Source: Rhea pennata (Eukaryota > Chordata > Aves > Rheiformes > Rheidae). Taken from it: DNA of 64,000 nt. How positions within the stretch are numbered: position 1 is the first letter of the stretch; each line of letters opens with the position of its first letter. The stretch is taken from contig NC_084663.1 of the NCBI RefSeq assembly GCF_028389875.1, positions 215,660,876-215,724,875 of the forward strand, read 5' to 3'. The notes beneath the pieces were generated by a model. That model had not been told where the DNA came from. It searched no databases and was given only the letters and a program-made list of their open reading frames with translations. The translations under genes were made by a program, and so were the position numbers. Below are positions 52,401 through 61,488 of the stretch, piece by piece.

Positions 52401-53773
52401 GTCCACTGGCCGGGAAGGACGGGTGCCCGGGTGCGGGCTCTCCCCTCGCCAGGGCGCCGGGCGCACGCCCGCTTCCCGGGCCGCGGAGACCTCGCCTCCT
52501 CCGTGCTCCTTGCCGTGCGGCGGCCGGCGCTGGAGCAGCCGCCTTTGCAGCCGCACGGCTTTACGTAACCCGGAGCCGTATCTAGGTGCTCAGGGAAAAC
52601 AGCTCTGCCAGGCTGGCGGAAAACGCGGCAAGGAGCCAGCAGGAGGCTGCCGGAGACCCGCGGCGGCAAGGCGCGAGGCTCCGCGCCGCGGCCCCGCGCC
52701 GCCGGGGCGCCCGGGCCGGCGCTGCTCCCGCCGGAGGAGCGCTCGGTAACCATGGCAGCGAAAGCATCCATGGAGAGGAAAGGAGAGGGAGAAGGGAAAA
52801 GCCGCCGTCCTCCCGCCCGGGCCCCCTCCGGCGGCCCTTCCTGCCGCCGGGAAGCGCGCGCACCCGGGGCGCCTGTCGGCGCGGCCGCCGGCCTCCTGCC
52901 CCGGGGCCAGGGCGCGGAGCTGCCGCCGGGGCCGCGCCGGAGCAGGGCGCGGAGCTGCCAGGCGGGTGGGAGCGCTGCCCGGGCGCTCCCAGCCCTGGGT
53001 CAATATTGACTCTGGTGTGTGCCGGGCGAGCAGCCGGAGGAGGAGGAGGAGGAGGAGGAGGAGGAGGAAGCCCGGCCAAGGAGAGGCGGAGGGCACCGGG
53101 CTGCCGCTTTCGCGACGCTTGCGAGGGGGCTGCGCGCCCGGCTCCGGAGCGGCAGGGCCGCGGCGGCCCCGGCTGCGCCCCGGCGCCCTGCAGCCGGGCA
53201 GGTAGCGGAGCCGGGGCGACGGGCCCGCGCCCGCGCCCGCGCGGGGCCCCGGCGGCGCGGACTCGCCGCGTCCCCAGACCCCGGGAACAGGTTGGACGGG
53301 AGCCGCATTCCCGGCGGCGAGGGGCCCGCGGCAGAGGGGCCGGGCGCTCGGGCGCCGCAGCAGCGAGAAGGAAAGAAGGAAAGAAGGAAAGAAGGAAAGA
53401 AAGGGGAAACGAGCTGGAGAAAACAGCAGACAGCACGGAGCGGAGCCTCTCGGAGGAGCCGGGGCGAGAGCGGCGCGGGCCGGGCCGGCGGGGGGCGGCT
53501 CCGGCTCCGGGCCGGGCGCGGCGGCGGCGGGGGGCGGCGGGGGCGCGGGGCCCGCGGCCGGGCCGGGCCGGGCCGGGCCGGGGGGCGGCACGGGCCGGCG
53601 GCGCCGCTCACCTTGATCTTGTGCAGCGAGCGCTCCGCCTCGAGCAGCTGCACCCACACGGCCACCCCCGCCTTGCTGTACGTGAGGCTCCAGCCCGCCT
53701 CCGACTCGCACTCGGCGCGGAAGTCGCGGAAGTCGCGGTCGTCGGGGATCTGCACGCTGTCGCGGGCCGACAT
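49216..53773 (-). CDS. STARD10: STARD10, START-domain phospholipid transfer protein (whole coding span, 6 exons)
   Basis: A cytosolic START-domain protein that binds and transfers phosphatidylcholine and phosphatidylethanolamine. Six exons joined in phase give 813 bp, 270 residues plus stop; human STARD10 is 291. The START fold fills residues 1 to about 220: SVQIPDDRDFRDFR near the N-terminus, WDTNVIETFDIGKLTVNSDV, KNRDVITLRSWLPMGSDYII, SITYLAQVDPKGSLPKWVVN and the C-terminal helix AMKRMYKACLKYP. The acidic tail ends EASDDDSIN; Ser264 aligns with human Ser284, a reported CK2 site that lowers lipid transfer. The gene is tandem with ARAP1, as in human. The start ATG at 53771-53773 lies in a CpG island with clustered GC boxes. 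Introns 1 and 5 carry minisatellites. The gene appears intact. Confidence 0.96.
49480..50190. repeat. 11-bp minisatellite with longer repeat blocks, STARD10 intron 5
   Basis: Built on CTCCRTGCCCG-type 11-mers mixed with CTCTGCACCCA and CTCCACACCTG. From about 49,540 to 49,850 a block of roughly 85-95 bp containing CACCCATGCCACACT recurs, showing a second level of repetition. Confidence 0.93.
50201..50253 (-). CDS. STARD10: STARD10 coding exon 5
   Basis: A 53-bp exon for residues 178-195, SLPKWVVNKSSQLLAPK. Acceptor tcgcgcag, donor AAG|gtgagt. Phase 1 in, 0 out. Confidence 0.96.
50479..50596 (-). CDS. STARD10: STARD10 coding exon 4
   Basis: Residues 139-177, NYPPRKDMVRAVSIQTGYLV then CSITYLAQVDPK. 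Acceptor tctccgcag, donor AAAG|gtaacg. Phase 0 in, 1 out. Confidence 0.96.
50728..50831 (-). CDS. STARD10: STARD10 coding exon 3
   Basis: Residues 104-138, KCPKPLKNRDVITLRSWLPM then GSDYIIMNYSVKHP. Acceptor gtccccag, donor CCCG|gtgagc. Phase 1 in, 0 out; the split codon gives a conserved Trp. Confidence 0.96.
50958..51105 (-). CDS. STARD10: STARD10 coding exon 2
   Basis: Residues 55-103, CRMECKDVPAETLYDVLHDI then EYRKKWDTNVIETFDIGK. The acceptor ccccgcag at 51106 was chosen over a CAG 5 bp further in because it keeps the frame and gives the conserved CRMEC. Donor GCCT|gtgagc, phase 1 out. Confidence 0.95.
51225..52150. repeat. 47/65-bp minisatellite, STARD10 intron 1
   Basis: Recurring elements GATGGAGCACTGCAC, AGATGGGACATCGCAC and TGGTGGGACCTTGCA. 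Two unit lengths alternate, about 47 bp and a longer form with an added GGACATGGCACTGCAC block. Confidence 0.93.
53034..53070. repeat. (GGA)n microsatellite in STARD10 intron 1
   Basis: Nearly perfect GGA trinucleotide run of about 12 copies. Confidence 0.9.
53366..53403. repeat. (GGAAAGAA)n microsatellite in STARD10 intron 1
   Basis: About four to five copies of an 8-bp purine-only unit, 5' of coding exon 1's donor region on the plus strand. Confidence 0.85.
53612..53773 (-). CDS. STARD10: STARD10 coding exon 1
   Basis: Residues 1-54, MSARDSVQIPDDRDFRDFRA to LLEAERSLHKIK. Donor AAG|gtgagc, phase 0. The first Met matches the family start region. Confidence 0.95.
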
Positions 53774-53990
53774 GGCCCCGGCGCCGCAGCCGCTGCCCTA
53801 CGGCGGCGGCGACATGCCCGCTGCGCGCCGGGCTGCGCTGCGCTGCGCTGCGCCGCGCCGGGCTCTGCGCGCTGCGCTCGGCTGCGCGCTGCGCCGGGGC
53901 GGGGCCTGCGGGGGCGGGGCCTGCGGGGGGCGGGGCCTGCGGGGGGGCGGGGCCACGAGGGAGCGGGCGGGGTGCCCGCACTCGCTCACC
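53774..53990 (-). promoter_or_regulatory. STARD10 CpG-island promoter with four GC boxes
   Basis: Immediately upstream of the STARD10 ATG. Four GGGGCGGGGC-type Sp1/KLF boxes lie at 53896-53905, 53911-53920, 53927-53936 and 53944-53953, joined by a repeated CTGCG spacer. No TATA box is visible. This looks like a broad CpG promoter. Confidence 0.7.
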
Positions 53991-54043
53991 TGTGCGTGTG
54001 CACACGGGTGCGCAGACACGCACACACACGTGTGCACGCGCAC

Positions 54044-55000
54044 GGCGTGGAGCTTCAGGTGGAACTTGCTGTGCTTCAGTTTGTGCCCGTTGCCTCTTGT
54101 CCTGTCACACGGGACAACTGGAAAGAGTCTGTCCCCGTCCCCTTGACACCCTCCCTTCAGGTACTTGTACACATTGACCAGATCCCCCCTCAGTCTGCTC
54201 TTCCCCAGGCTGAACAGGCCCAGCTCTCGCAGCCGTTCCTCACAGGGCAGGTGCTCCAGCCCTCTGAGCATCTTCATAGCCCTATGCTGGACTCTCTCCA
54301 GTAGCTCCATGTCTCTCTTGGACTGGGGAGCCCAGAACTGGATGCAGTAGTCGAGATGAGGCCTCCCCAGGGCTGAGGAGAGGGGCAGGATCACCTCCCT
54401 CGACCTGCTGGCAACACCCTTCCCAATGCACCCCAGGAGACCATTGGCCTTCTTGGCCACAAGGGCACATTGCATGGTCACCTTGTCATCCACCAGCACT
54501 CCCAGGTCCTTCTCTGCAGAGCTGCTCTCCACAAGGTCAGCCCCAACCTTGTACTGGTGCCTGGGGTTATTTCTCCCTAGGTGCAGGACCCTGCACTTGC
54601 CCTTGTTGAACCTCAGGAGGTTCCTCTCCGCCCAGCTCTCCAGCCTGTCCAGGTCTCTCTGAATGGCAGCACAGCCCCCCGGTGTGTCAGCCACAAAATC
54701 CTCCCAGCTTGGGATCATTGGCAAACTTGCTGAGGAGGCACTCTGTCCCCTCATCCAGGTTGTTGATGAAAAAGTTGAACAGGATGGGACCCAGCACTGA
54801 GCCCTGAGGGACGCCACTAGCCACAGGCCTCCAACTGGACTCCACGCCACTGATGACGACGCTCTGAGCTCTGCCTTTCAGCCAGTTCTCAATCCACCTC
54901 ACTGTCCACTCATCTAACCCACACCTCCTGAGCTTCTCTAGGAGGATGTTATGGGAGACAGTGTCGAAAGCCTTGCTGAAGTCAAGGGACACAACGTGTG
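54044..55000 (-). mobile_element. CR1 LINE fragment between STARD10 and CLPB (minus orientation)
   Basis: Encodes [40 protein letters not shown] and [20 protein letters not shown] on the minus strand. Both ends are missing: no octamer tail on the left, and the right end is cut within the reverse transcriptase. Confidence 0.92.
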
Positions 55001-56274
55001 TGCACCCCTTATACCTGCACACCACCCAGCACACACCCGGGCGCACACCCAGGCGCACACCTGCACCGTGCTTGCCTGTGCAGACACGGTGCACGTTGGG
55101 GCGCCGGCGTGCGCACCGCTGCTTGCACACGCCTTGAATCCCGAGGTCTCCCGAGCCGGGAAGAAGCCGGCGGGTGGGAACAGGGTTTGCAGCTGCCGGC
55201 GGCAGCGGAGCCTCCAATACCCCCGGGGCCCGGATCGGCCCCCGACGCGCCGGTCGGCAGGAAACATAAATTTAACATATTTAAGCAGTCTGCAGCTGCG
55301 GCAAGCACTAAACGTTCTGGGACGTATTAAAAGCACCGTCAGGGTAACGCGTGACGTTTCGGCGGTACATGCTGCTGCCGGAATAGTGAAGAAACCCGGA
55401 GCAGTCGGCGTGGGAGACCGCAGGTTAACAGGAACATGAAACCCGGCTCCCGACAGCCACAGCGTCCTCCGCCAGAGACCTTTTTATACATCAATTTTTT
55501 ATATCAATTTTCTCCAGCGAATGCAGCGCCCTTCGACCCGGCAAAACCAAAAGGGAGCGCAGAAAGGCAGAAATGTTTGGTTTCCTCCTCGATTTACAGA
55601 CGTGTGTGTGAGAGAGACGGACCAGGGTGGGGGGAGTCTGCTAGCACTAAAACACCGCTGGGGAACAGAAGCGGGACGCGGCGGCTGCAAACAGATCCCA
55701 CCTTTTCTGCACTGCTTCCAGATGCCAAATATCCGAGGACTGCAAAAAAAGCACTGCCAGGCAGCACAGAAATTCAACACCATTATCTCTTTTTGTCTTT
55801 GACGCCTCCCATTCTTCAGGCCAATGAAATCCCCCGTGCAGCTTGTCCTGCACCTCATCCCTAAAATCAGCAGTTTTTGCATTTTCCTTATTTTAGCACG
55901 CAGGGAGGAGCATCTTCCGTCCGAGCAAGCAGCTTTTCTTGGCAAAGGCAGTGATTTACCATTGGAAGCTCGCAGGCTTGTGAGGTTGCTCCTGTTGCAG
56001 GCAGGGATGAAGACGTGGCCTCAGCGGCCTGCGGCGGGGAGAGCGCGGGCATTGCTGCCGCCCCCGCGCTGCTGCCTCCCGGCATCGCCAGGCTCCCTTT
56101 TGCACACGAATAATCCTAAAAGCAGCATCCCTGCTGCAAACCCTCACAGTGTCCCTGCTGTAAACCCACGCGGTGTCCCCTGTGTCAACTCCCCACGGTG
56201 CCGAGAGCTCTGCAGAGTGCAGCCACAGCCAGCTGCTGGGCACTGGGCACCAAGAGGAGACCAGGCTATAGAGC
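55001..56274. other. STARD10-CLPB spacer
   Basis: AT-richer DNA between the CR1 fragment and the 20-bp array. No gene or RNA recognised. Confidence 0.5.
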
Positions 56275-56605
56275 GGGGAGAGCATGCACGCAGCAGGGAG
56301 ACCATGCACGCAGCAGGGAGACCGTGCACAGTGCAGGGAGACTGTGCACAGTGCAAGGAGACGGTGCATAGCGCAGGGAGACCATGCACACAGCAGGGAG
56401 ACCGTGCACAGTGCAGGGAGACTGTGCACAGTGCAAGGAGACGGTGCATAGCACAGGGAGACCATGCACACAGCAGGGAGACTGTGCACAGCGCAGGGAG
56501 ACTGTGCACAGCGCAGGGAGATTGTGCACAGTGCAGGGAGACTGTGCACAGTGCAAGGAGACGGTGCATAGCGCAGGGAGACCATGCACGCAGCAGGGAG
56601 ATGAT
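56275..56605. repeat. 20-bp minisatellite between STARD10 and CLPB, about 16 copies
   Basis: Consensus GTGCACAGTGCAGGGAGACT with variants CATGCACGCAGCAGGGAGAC. Strict 20-bp spacing. Confidence 0.93.
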
Positions 56606-56639
56606 GGCCCCTCAGCAGAGCCGGGCTGTAGTCATTTGC

Positions 56640-56805
56640 CATGTGTGCATGAATGCGTGTGAGTGCGAATGCATACACGTGCATGTGCACACCTCTGTGT
56701 GCATGTGCATTAATGCACTGCTTGTGTGCACGTGTGTGTGTGCTTGCACGTATACGTGCCTAACTGCTTGCACAGGAGTGTGTGCGCACGTGCGCACGTG
56801 CCGGC
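56640..56805. repeat. TG/CA-rich tract upstream of the CLPB promoter
   Basis: GTGTGCATGTGCATTAATGC and GCACGTGTGTGTGTGCTTGC-like alternating sequence adjoining the 20-bp array. Confidence 0.7.
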
Positions 56806-56939
56806 CAGCCTGGCAGCGCCGCACCCGGCCAGGCCCCGCCACCCGCCGGGGGCCGGGCGCGAACCCGCGACCCCGCGGGCTCCACGCCGGCGCCGCGCTG
56901 CCCCCTGCGGGGCGGCGCTTTCCCGGCATGCTCCGGGGC

Positions 56940-57162
56940 GGGGCGGGCATTGTGACGGCGCCCCTTGGGAGCTGTAGTCCGCGGCGCGGCGCGCGGCGGG
57001 GCGCGGCCCACAGCCGAGGACCACAGCTCCCAGCAGGCCGTGCGCTCCGCGCCCGCGCCGCAGCCGGCTGCCGGCAGCCGCCATCTTGACTCGGCCCGCC
57101 TCAGCGGCGGCGGCGGGGGGGCAAGGCGGCGAGGCCGCGGGCGAGCGGGCGGGCAGGGGGCG
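56940..57162 (+). promoter_or_regulatory. CLPB promoter and 5'UTR: two ZNF143-like sites and a YY1 site
   Basis: A CpG-rich, TATA-less region. ACTACAGCTCCCAA (minus strand, within 56961-56980) and CCACAGCTCCCAGCAGGCC (57021-57039) resemble the ZNF143/Staf motif ACTACAATTCCCAGC, in opposite orientations. GCCGCCATCTTGAC at 57077-57090 is a strong YY1-type motif of the kind placed just downstream of transcription starts. A TGACG half-site lies at 56952-56958. Confidence 0.65.
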
Positions 57163-57691
57163 ATGCTGGGCGCGCTGGCGTCCCGCCCGCCGCCGGCGCT
57201 GGCGCGGCTCCTCGCGGCGCGGCCGCGGCCGCGGCCGTGGCGGGCGGCCTGCGGGGCTCCGGCGGCCGCGAGCGCCGAGGCCGAGGCCGCGGCCGCGCCG
57301 CGGCGGGTGCCGGCGGCGGCCGCCGGGGGGCGCCACGAGTCCGCGCCGCCGCCGCAGTGCGCGGCGCCGCAGTGGCGCGGCGCGGCCGGCAGGGGGCGCC
57401 ATGGCGCGGCGGCGGCGCCGGGGCTCGCGGGGGTCCCCGCGGCGGCGGCGCTGCTGCCGCGGGGGCTCCGCGGCCTGCTGGGGCGCCGCAGCCCCGGGCC
57501 GCCCGCCGCCGCCGCGGCCTGGCTGCCCGGAGGAGCCCCCGCGGGCGCGGAGCGGAGCGGCGGCGGCGGAGGAGAGGCCGGCGGGCGCCGGAGCCGAGGT
57601 GGGAGCTGGCCGCGGCGAGCTGCGCTGCCCGCCGTCGTCGCCGCCGCCGCCGCGCTGGCCTACTGCTCCGCCAGGGACCGCGTGTCCAAGG
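57163..57691 (+). CDS. CLPB: CLPB coding exon 1 (mitochondrial presequence, hydrophobic segment)
   Basis: Residues 1-176. The ATG follows a GC-rich leader and begins MLGALASRPP, resembling the CLPB start. The frame is also open upstream, but this ATG gives the expected presequence. The donor AAGG|gtgact is weak at +5; its use is supported by the phase match with exon 2. Confidence 0.88.
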
Positions 57692-60600
57692 GTGACTATG
57701 GCCGTCCTCGCCGCGCTGGCCAGGCTGCGGGGCGGGAGGGCGCCGGGGAGCGGGACGCGGGACGGGACCCCCTCGCCGGGGCAGCCTGCCCCGTGCCGGC
57801 GGCGTGGGCATGACCGTGCCCGCCGGGCGCCCGGCTGTTCTCCACCCCTCGCCCAGCGGTGGGTTCCCAAGCCCGCGGTGGGGGGGATGATCCCGGCTCG
57901 CTTCTGCGGCGTGAGGGTAACGATGCCGACGCTTGGCGTCGAGGTAGAGTAGCTGCTGCCGCCTTCTCTGCCCTCGACCGCAAGCCTGGGCGCTGGTCTC
58001 TCAAAGCACCGCAGAGCGCTCTCAGCAGGACCGGTCACGGGCGCTGCGGGCATTTGCAGGCACTTCGTGCGTACCCGTCCCGCTGCTGAGTGTGTCGTTC
58101 TTTGGTGTCTCTCTAGGGATTGTTTTACCGTGTGCACTGGGAGAAGATCTGCCTCCAAGTCGCTTTTGGGGAGGAAAGCTGTCAGGAGAGCGCTGGTGGT
58201 ATCAAATGTCAGGATGCCCTTTCGTCACAGGGCCAGAACCAGCTTTCTGTGGTCCTAGGTTCTCTGCTTTGAACCTAGGCTGATTCAGGCATTTCAGGCA
58301 GATACAGAGGTTTGGGAGTTGAGAAAGGATTAAATTACTACTCTGATAAGCCCAGGCTTTTATGATCGAGTGGTTCCTGCAGCCACCAGTGGTTCCTGCC
58401 TTCCAGTGGGAAGCAGCACTTGGTGGGTGGCCACCAGCTCTTGTTTCCATAGCATTAGTGTCCTTGAAAGGCTGACGTGTGCGTCTGAGTTGAAGCGTAC
58501 AGGACAGACCTGGTGATTTGTTGGGGCGAGCTGCGTGCCTTCAGTCTGATGTGTAACTGTGGGTTTGGGCCACCGCAAGTCTCATAGTCAGCACTCCTGT
58601 AGCTTTTTATATTTTGAAGTACTCAGGATGCAATCATGGACTTGGCCTCTCCACCCCAGCCAGGAAAGCTTTTTTTATTACCGTTGCTTTTCTGCTGCAG
58701 TCCAAAAAACCTGAGTGGCCTCCTTGGTGTTACTGGACAAGGTGGTGTTGGAGCCTAGACCCACCAGCTGCTCTGCTCTATTCCAGGCGCGCTTCCTCAC
58801 TGGGGGTGTGTAAGCCCCTAGTCCTTTGCTGGGTGCAGGTCAGGATCCAGGATCACTCTGCACTTTGGAGGACGAGATGGTGTGTGCAGGAGGTGGAGCT
58901 TCCGTTCTCTGTGAGCTGGTGCTCGCAGCTCTCTGGTTAGGGGCTGGTGACAGTGACTTCAGCTGGTGTGAGCACAGGCCTGGGAAAGGAAGGGCTATGA
59001 CTTCGGCTTGAAACTCTTCACTTACTCACACGGTGGTTTCAGACATGTCAGAGGTTGGTTTCTCTGTGAGTAATGCACATGGAGTGCTGTGCTGGGCTGT
59101 TTGGTTGATTATTCAGGATGCTTCACTGTCATTACAGGAAGTCTTGTGTAATTAGTGCATCTACTTAGGAAAGTTGTGTGAGACCAAGGCCTGCTTTTGT
59201 TGTAGGAGACAGTTCATGGACTTACTCTAGCACGCAGCCCACTCGGGCAGTTGTTACGTGGCTGTGATGGCAGGATAGATGACGGAGCCATGAGTGCTCA
59301 AAGCCCAGCAACCAGGAAAGTGGGGGAGAGGTGCAGGGAAGCAGGTTGGACCGGATGGGACGGTGAGGTATAAGTGCTGGCTGCTTGTCGCTGCTGAAGA
59401 GCAGTGTGTGCGTGGCCCTGTGGTGCTCTTCTGGCCTGGAGAGCCTCCCTGTGGCCAGGCCAGGCAGCTTTGTCATGGGTGTCCAAGGGAAAGCAGCAGC
59501 AGTCTGATCAGCAGCCTTACTGCAGAGCTCCCTGGGCTGGGCTCTCTTTAGAGGGCCTCTTGTCCTTGCTTTGAGATTAGGTTTGGGGAGGCTCCATGTT
59601 GTTCCTGGCCAGATGTTGGAGAGATGCTACAAAATTTCTTTGCTGTGAGGGTAAAGAGCACTGGAACAGGTTTCCCAAAGAGGTCGTGAAGTCTCCATTC
59701 TTGGGAGATATTCAGCAGCCATCTGGACATGGTCCTGGGCAACGTGCTCTAGATGATCCTGCTTGAGCAGGGAGTTTGGACTAGATGATCCCAGAGGTCC
59801 CTTCCAATCTCAACCATTCCATGATTCTGTCGTACACTGGACCTAAAGTCCATGTTACAGTGGCTGAATGCTCAGTAACTCAAACATCAGAAGTTGTTTG
59901 GCTCTGACTGCCCAGAGTTTACCCATGTGTCAGGCAGAACTGTGTGGCCCGTGCTGTGGCCTGTATGACTGCAGGTCCTCTGCTGTGGGTGCTCGAGCCA
60001 GCCAGCAGCCGTCGTCTCCCTGGACGGACACGTGAATGTACTGCTCCACTCTGACACAGGCAGCCTGGCGAGTTGTCTTTGACAGCGCGCTGCCGAGATA
60101 AATCTGGGGTGCCCACTGATCTCTGTCTTCCTAATAAGATCAGGATCGATTTGTGCTGGAAAACTCTTGGTTTGACACTGTGACATTTATCAGCCCAAAG
60201 AGTTATCTGCAGTGTGCTGACAGCTGTTGCTTGCTCGTTCTGAGGCACCAGAGCAAATGTTGAGATTCGCACTGTTGCTGGAACCTCAGCAGCTGGAAAG
60301 CAAACAGCTAGCTCGTTATGTTAAGCAGTGATCGTTGCGCCCCATTCAGCTCTGGTTGCGTGTTAGCGTGCCCAGGCGCCATGGGAAATGGGGTGGTCCT
60401 GCTCCAGCAGCTCTGCGCTCGGAGATGCAGCAGCCGCAGCACCACTGTCACACACGGTGTCCGCCCACGCTGCTGGGCTGCACGCGGTGTGCTTGTGACA
60501 AAGAACCCCTGTCTTGAGGTGACTGCTGGAAATCTTCCTTTTGCAGGGGTGACTTTGTCTTGTTTTGTGGTAGTAGCTGCAGAGTGCGAACTGGGCTGCT

Positions 60601-61488
60601 GCCCTTACCCTTTTTAGCCAGGAGATGTCATTCTTGGCCTTCCATAAAGCACTTGCTGGGCTTGTTCTGCCTTTGGAAACCACTGGTTGAAGCTGTGGCT
60701 GCCCTGGGTGACAGTGCCCTGTCATGCCTGCTGTACTCAGTGTGCAGGGTTTGCTTTACAAACACGGGGGAAATCTTTGCTTCTCCAGTTGTGAGGCAGC
60801 TGCTTCCTTGCTGCAGCCCTGCAGAAGCAGGAGGCCACTGCTGGCTTGTTGAAAGACCCAGAGCTACAGCAGGATCCTTTCCCCTCCACTCCAGTCTTAG
60901 TTGTTTGCTAGACTAGTCCAGTGGCACCTTCTGAAGCCAGGTGGGCTGTGCTGGCATGCCTGTAGTCAGGACTGCAGTTAACTTCCTGCAGATACGGATG
61001 ATCTGAGCTGCTGCCCGGGGGACTCTGACGCGTAGCATGCAGGGAGCTGCTCTTTCTGCTGGTTGAACATATGTGTTTGAACTGGGAGCACCAAGAAAAG
61101 GAGCTGTGTAGGGATTCGGCTTGCTCAGAGGTTCCCATCTGTGTACTCTTGACTCCATTCCTGTGCCACATGTCCACATTAGAGAGCTGCTCTTCAACCC
61201 TGTCTCCCCCAGAGCCTGACACTAGGGCTTCCAGGAAGGCTGTAGAAGGTTGGCAAGCGAGTAACTTTGAAGTAACTCAGTTTCAGAAATAGATCTTCCT
61301 AACCTGTGCTGTTTGGTAAAAGCATGAAGCACAGGCACCTGCCTCCCTGCAGCAGCGGCCTGCCCCCTCTCTGGGTTGTTAGGCATGTATGTATGTTTGG
61401 CTACTGACTTGCTTTCTCACCTGTGTCTGTTTTCAGAAGATGCTCTGCTGGAAGCTGCAAGGATCAACAATGTTTCTGAAGTCGACAG
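57163..61488 (+). CDS. CLPB: CLPB, mitochondrial AAA+ disaggregase (5' two exons, partial)
   Basis: CLPB (SKD3) is a mitochondrial intermembrane-space AAA+ ATPase with ankyrin repeats that keeps proteins soluble. Only the first 193 codons are in the window. Exon 1 starts MLGALASRPPPALARLL, an Arg/Ala-rich presequence without acidic residues. Its end carries a hydrophobic stretch (about 153-168, AALPAVVAAAAALAYC) then SARDRVSK; the human counterpart of this stretch is where PARL cleaves. Exon 2 reads DALLEAARINNVSEVDR, matching the human segment DAALLEAARANNMQEVSR that opens the ankyrin region, and the phases (1 then 2) agree. The ankyrin repeats and AAA+ motor must lie to the right. The exon 1 middle is a low-complexity Ala/Arg/Gly region that I cannot align. 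The gene is divergent from STARD10. Confidence 0.9.
57692..61436 (+). other. CLPB: CLPB intron 1
   Basis: 3.7 kb between the two recognised coding exons, with one CR1 tail. No additional in-phase exon is needed, since exons 1 and 2 join perfectly. Confidence 0.75.
59570..59838 (+). mobile_element. CR1 LINE 3' tail in CLPB intron 1
   Basis: Plus-orientation CR1 terminus: GAGCAGGGAGTTTGGACTAG, GATCCCAGAGGTCCCTTCCA and CCATTCCATGATTCTGTCGT. Diverged; about 270 bp. Confidence 0.9.
61437..61488 (+). CDS. CLPB: CLPB coding exon 2 (52 bp)
   Basis: Acceptor ctgttttcag and donor ACAG|gtaagt are both strong. The spliced frame reads EDALLEAARINNVSEVDR, the conserved start of the ankyrin domain. Phase 1 in, 2 out. 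Confidence 0.93.

Larger units (their letters stand above)
52151..53611. other. STARD10 intron 1, GC-rich part
   Basis: Holds the two purine microsatellites listed and long composition-driven open frames. No extra exon recognised. Confidence 0.5.

Noticed and set aside
52586..54304. 572-codon plus-strand open frame near STARD10
   Set aside because: Antisense to STARD10 exon 1 and its GC-rich intron, then runs into CR1; no family resemblance.
53774..57162. ATG16L2, the human neighbour of STARD10
   Set aside because: No matching sequence; the divergent gene here is clearly CLPB from the exon 2 match.
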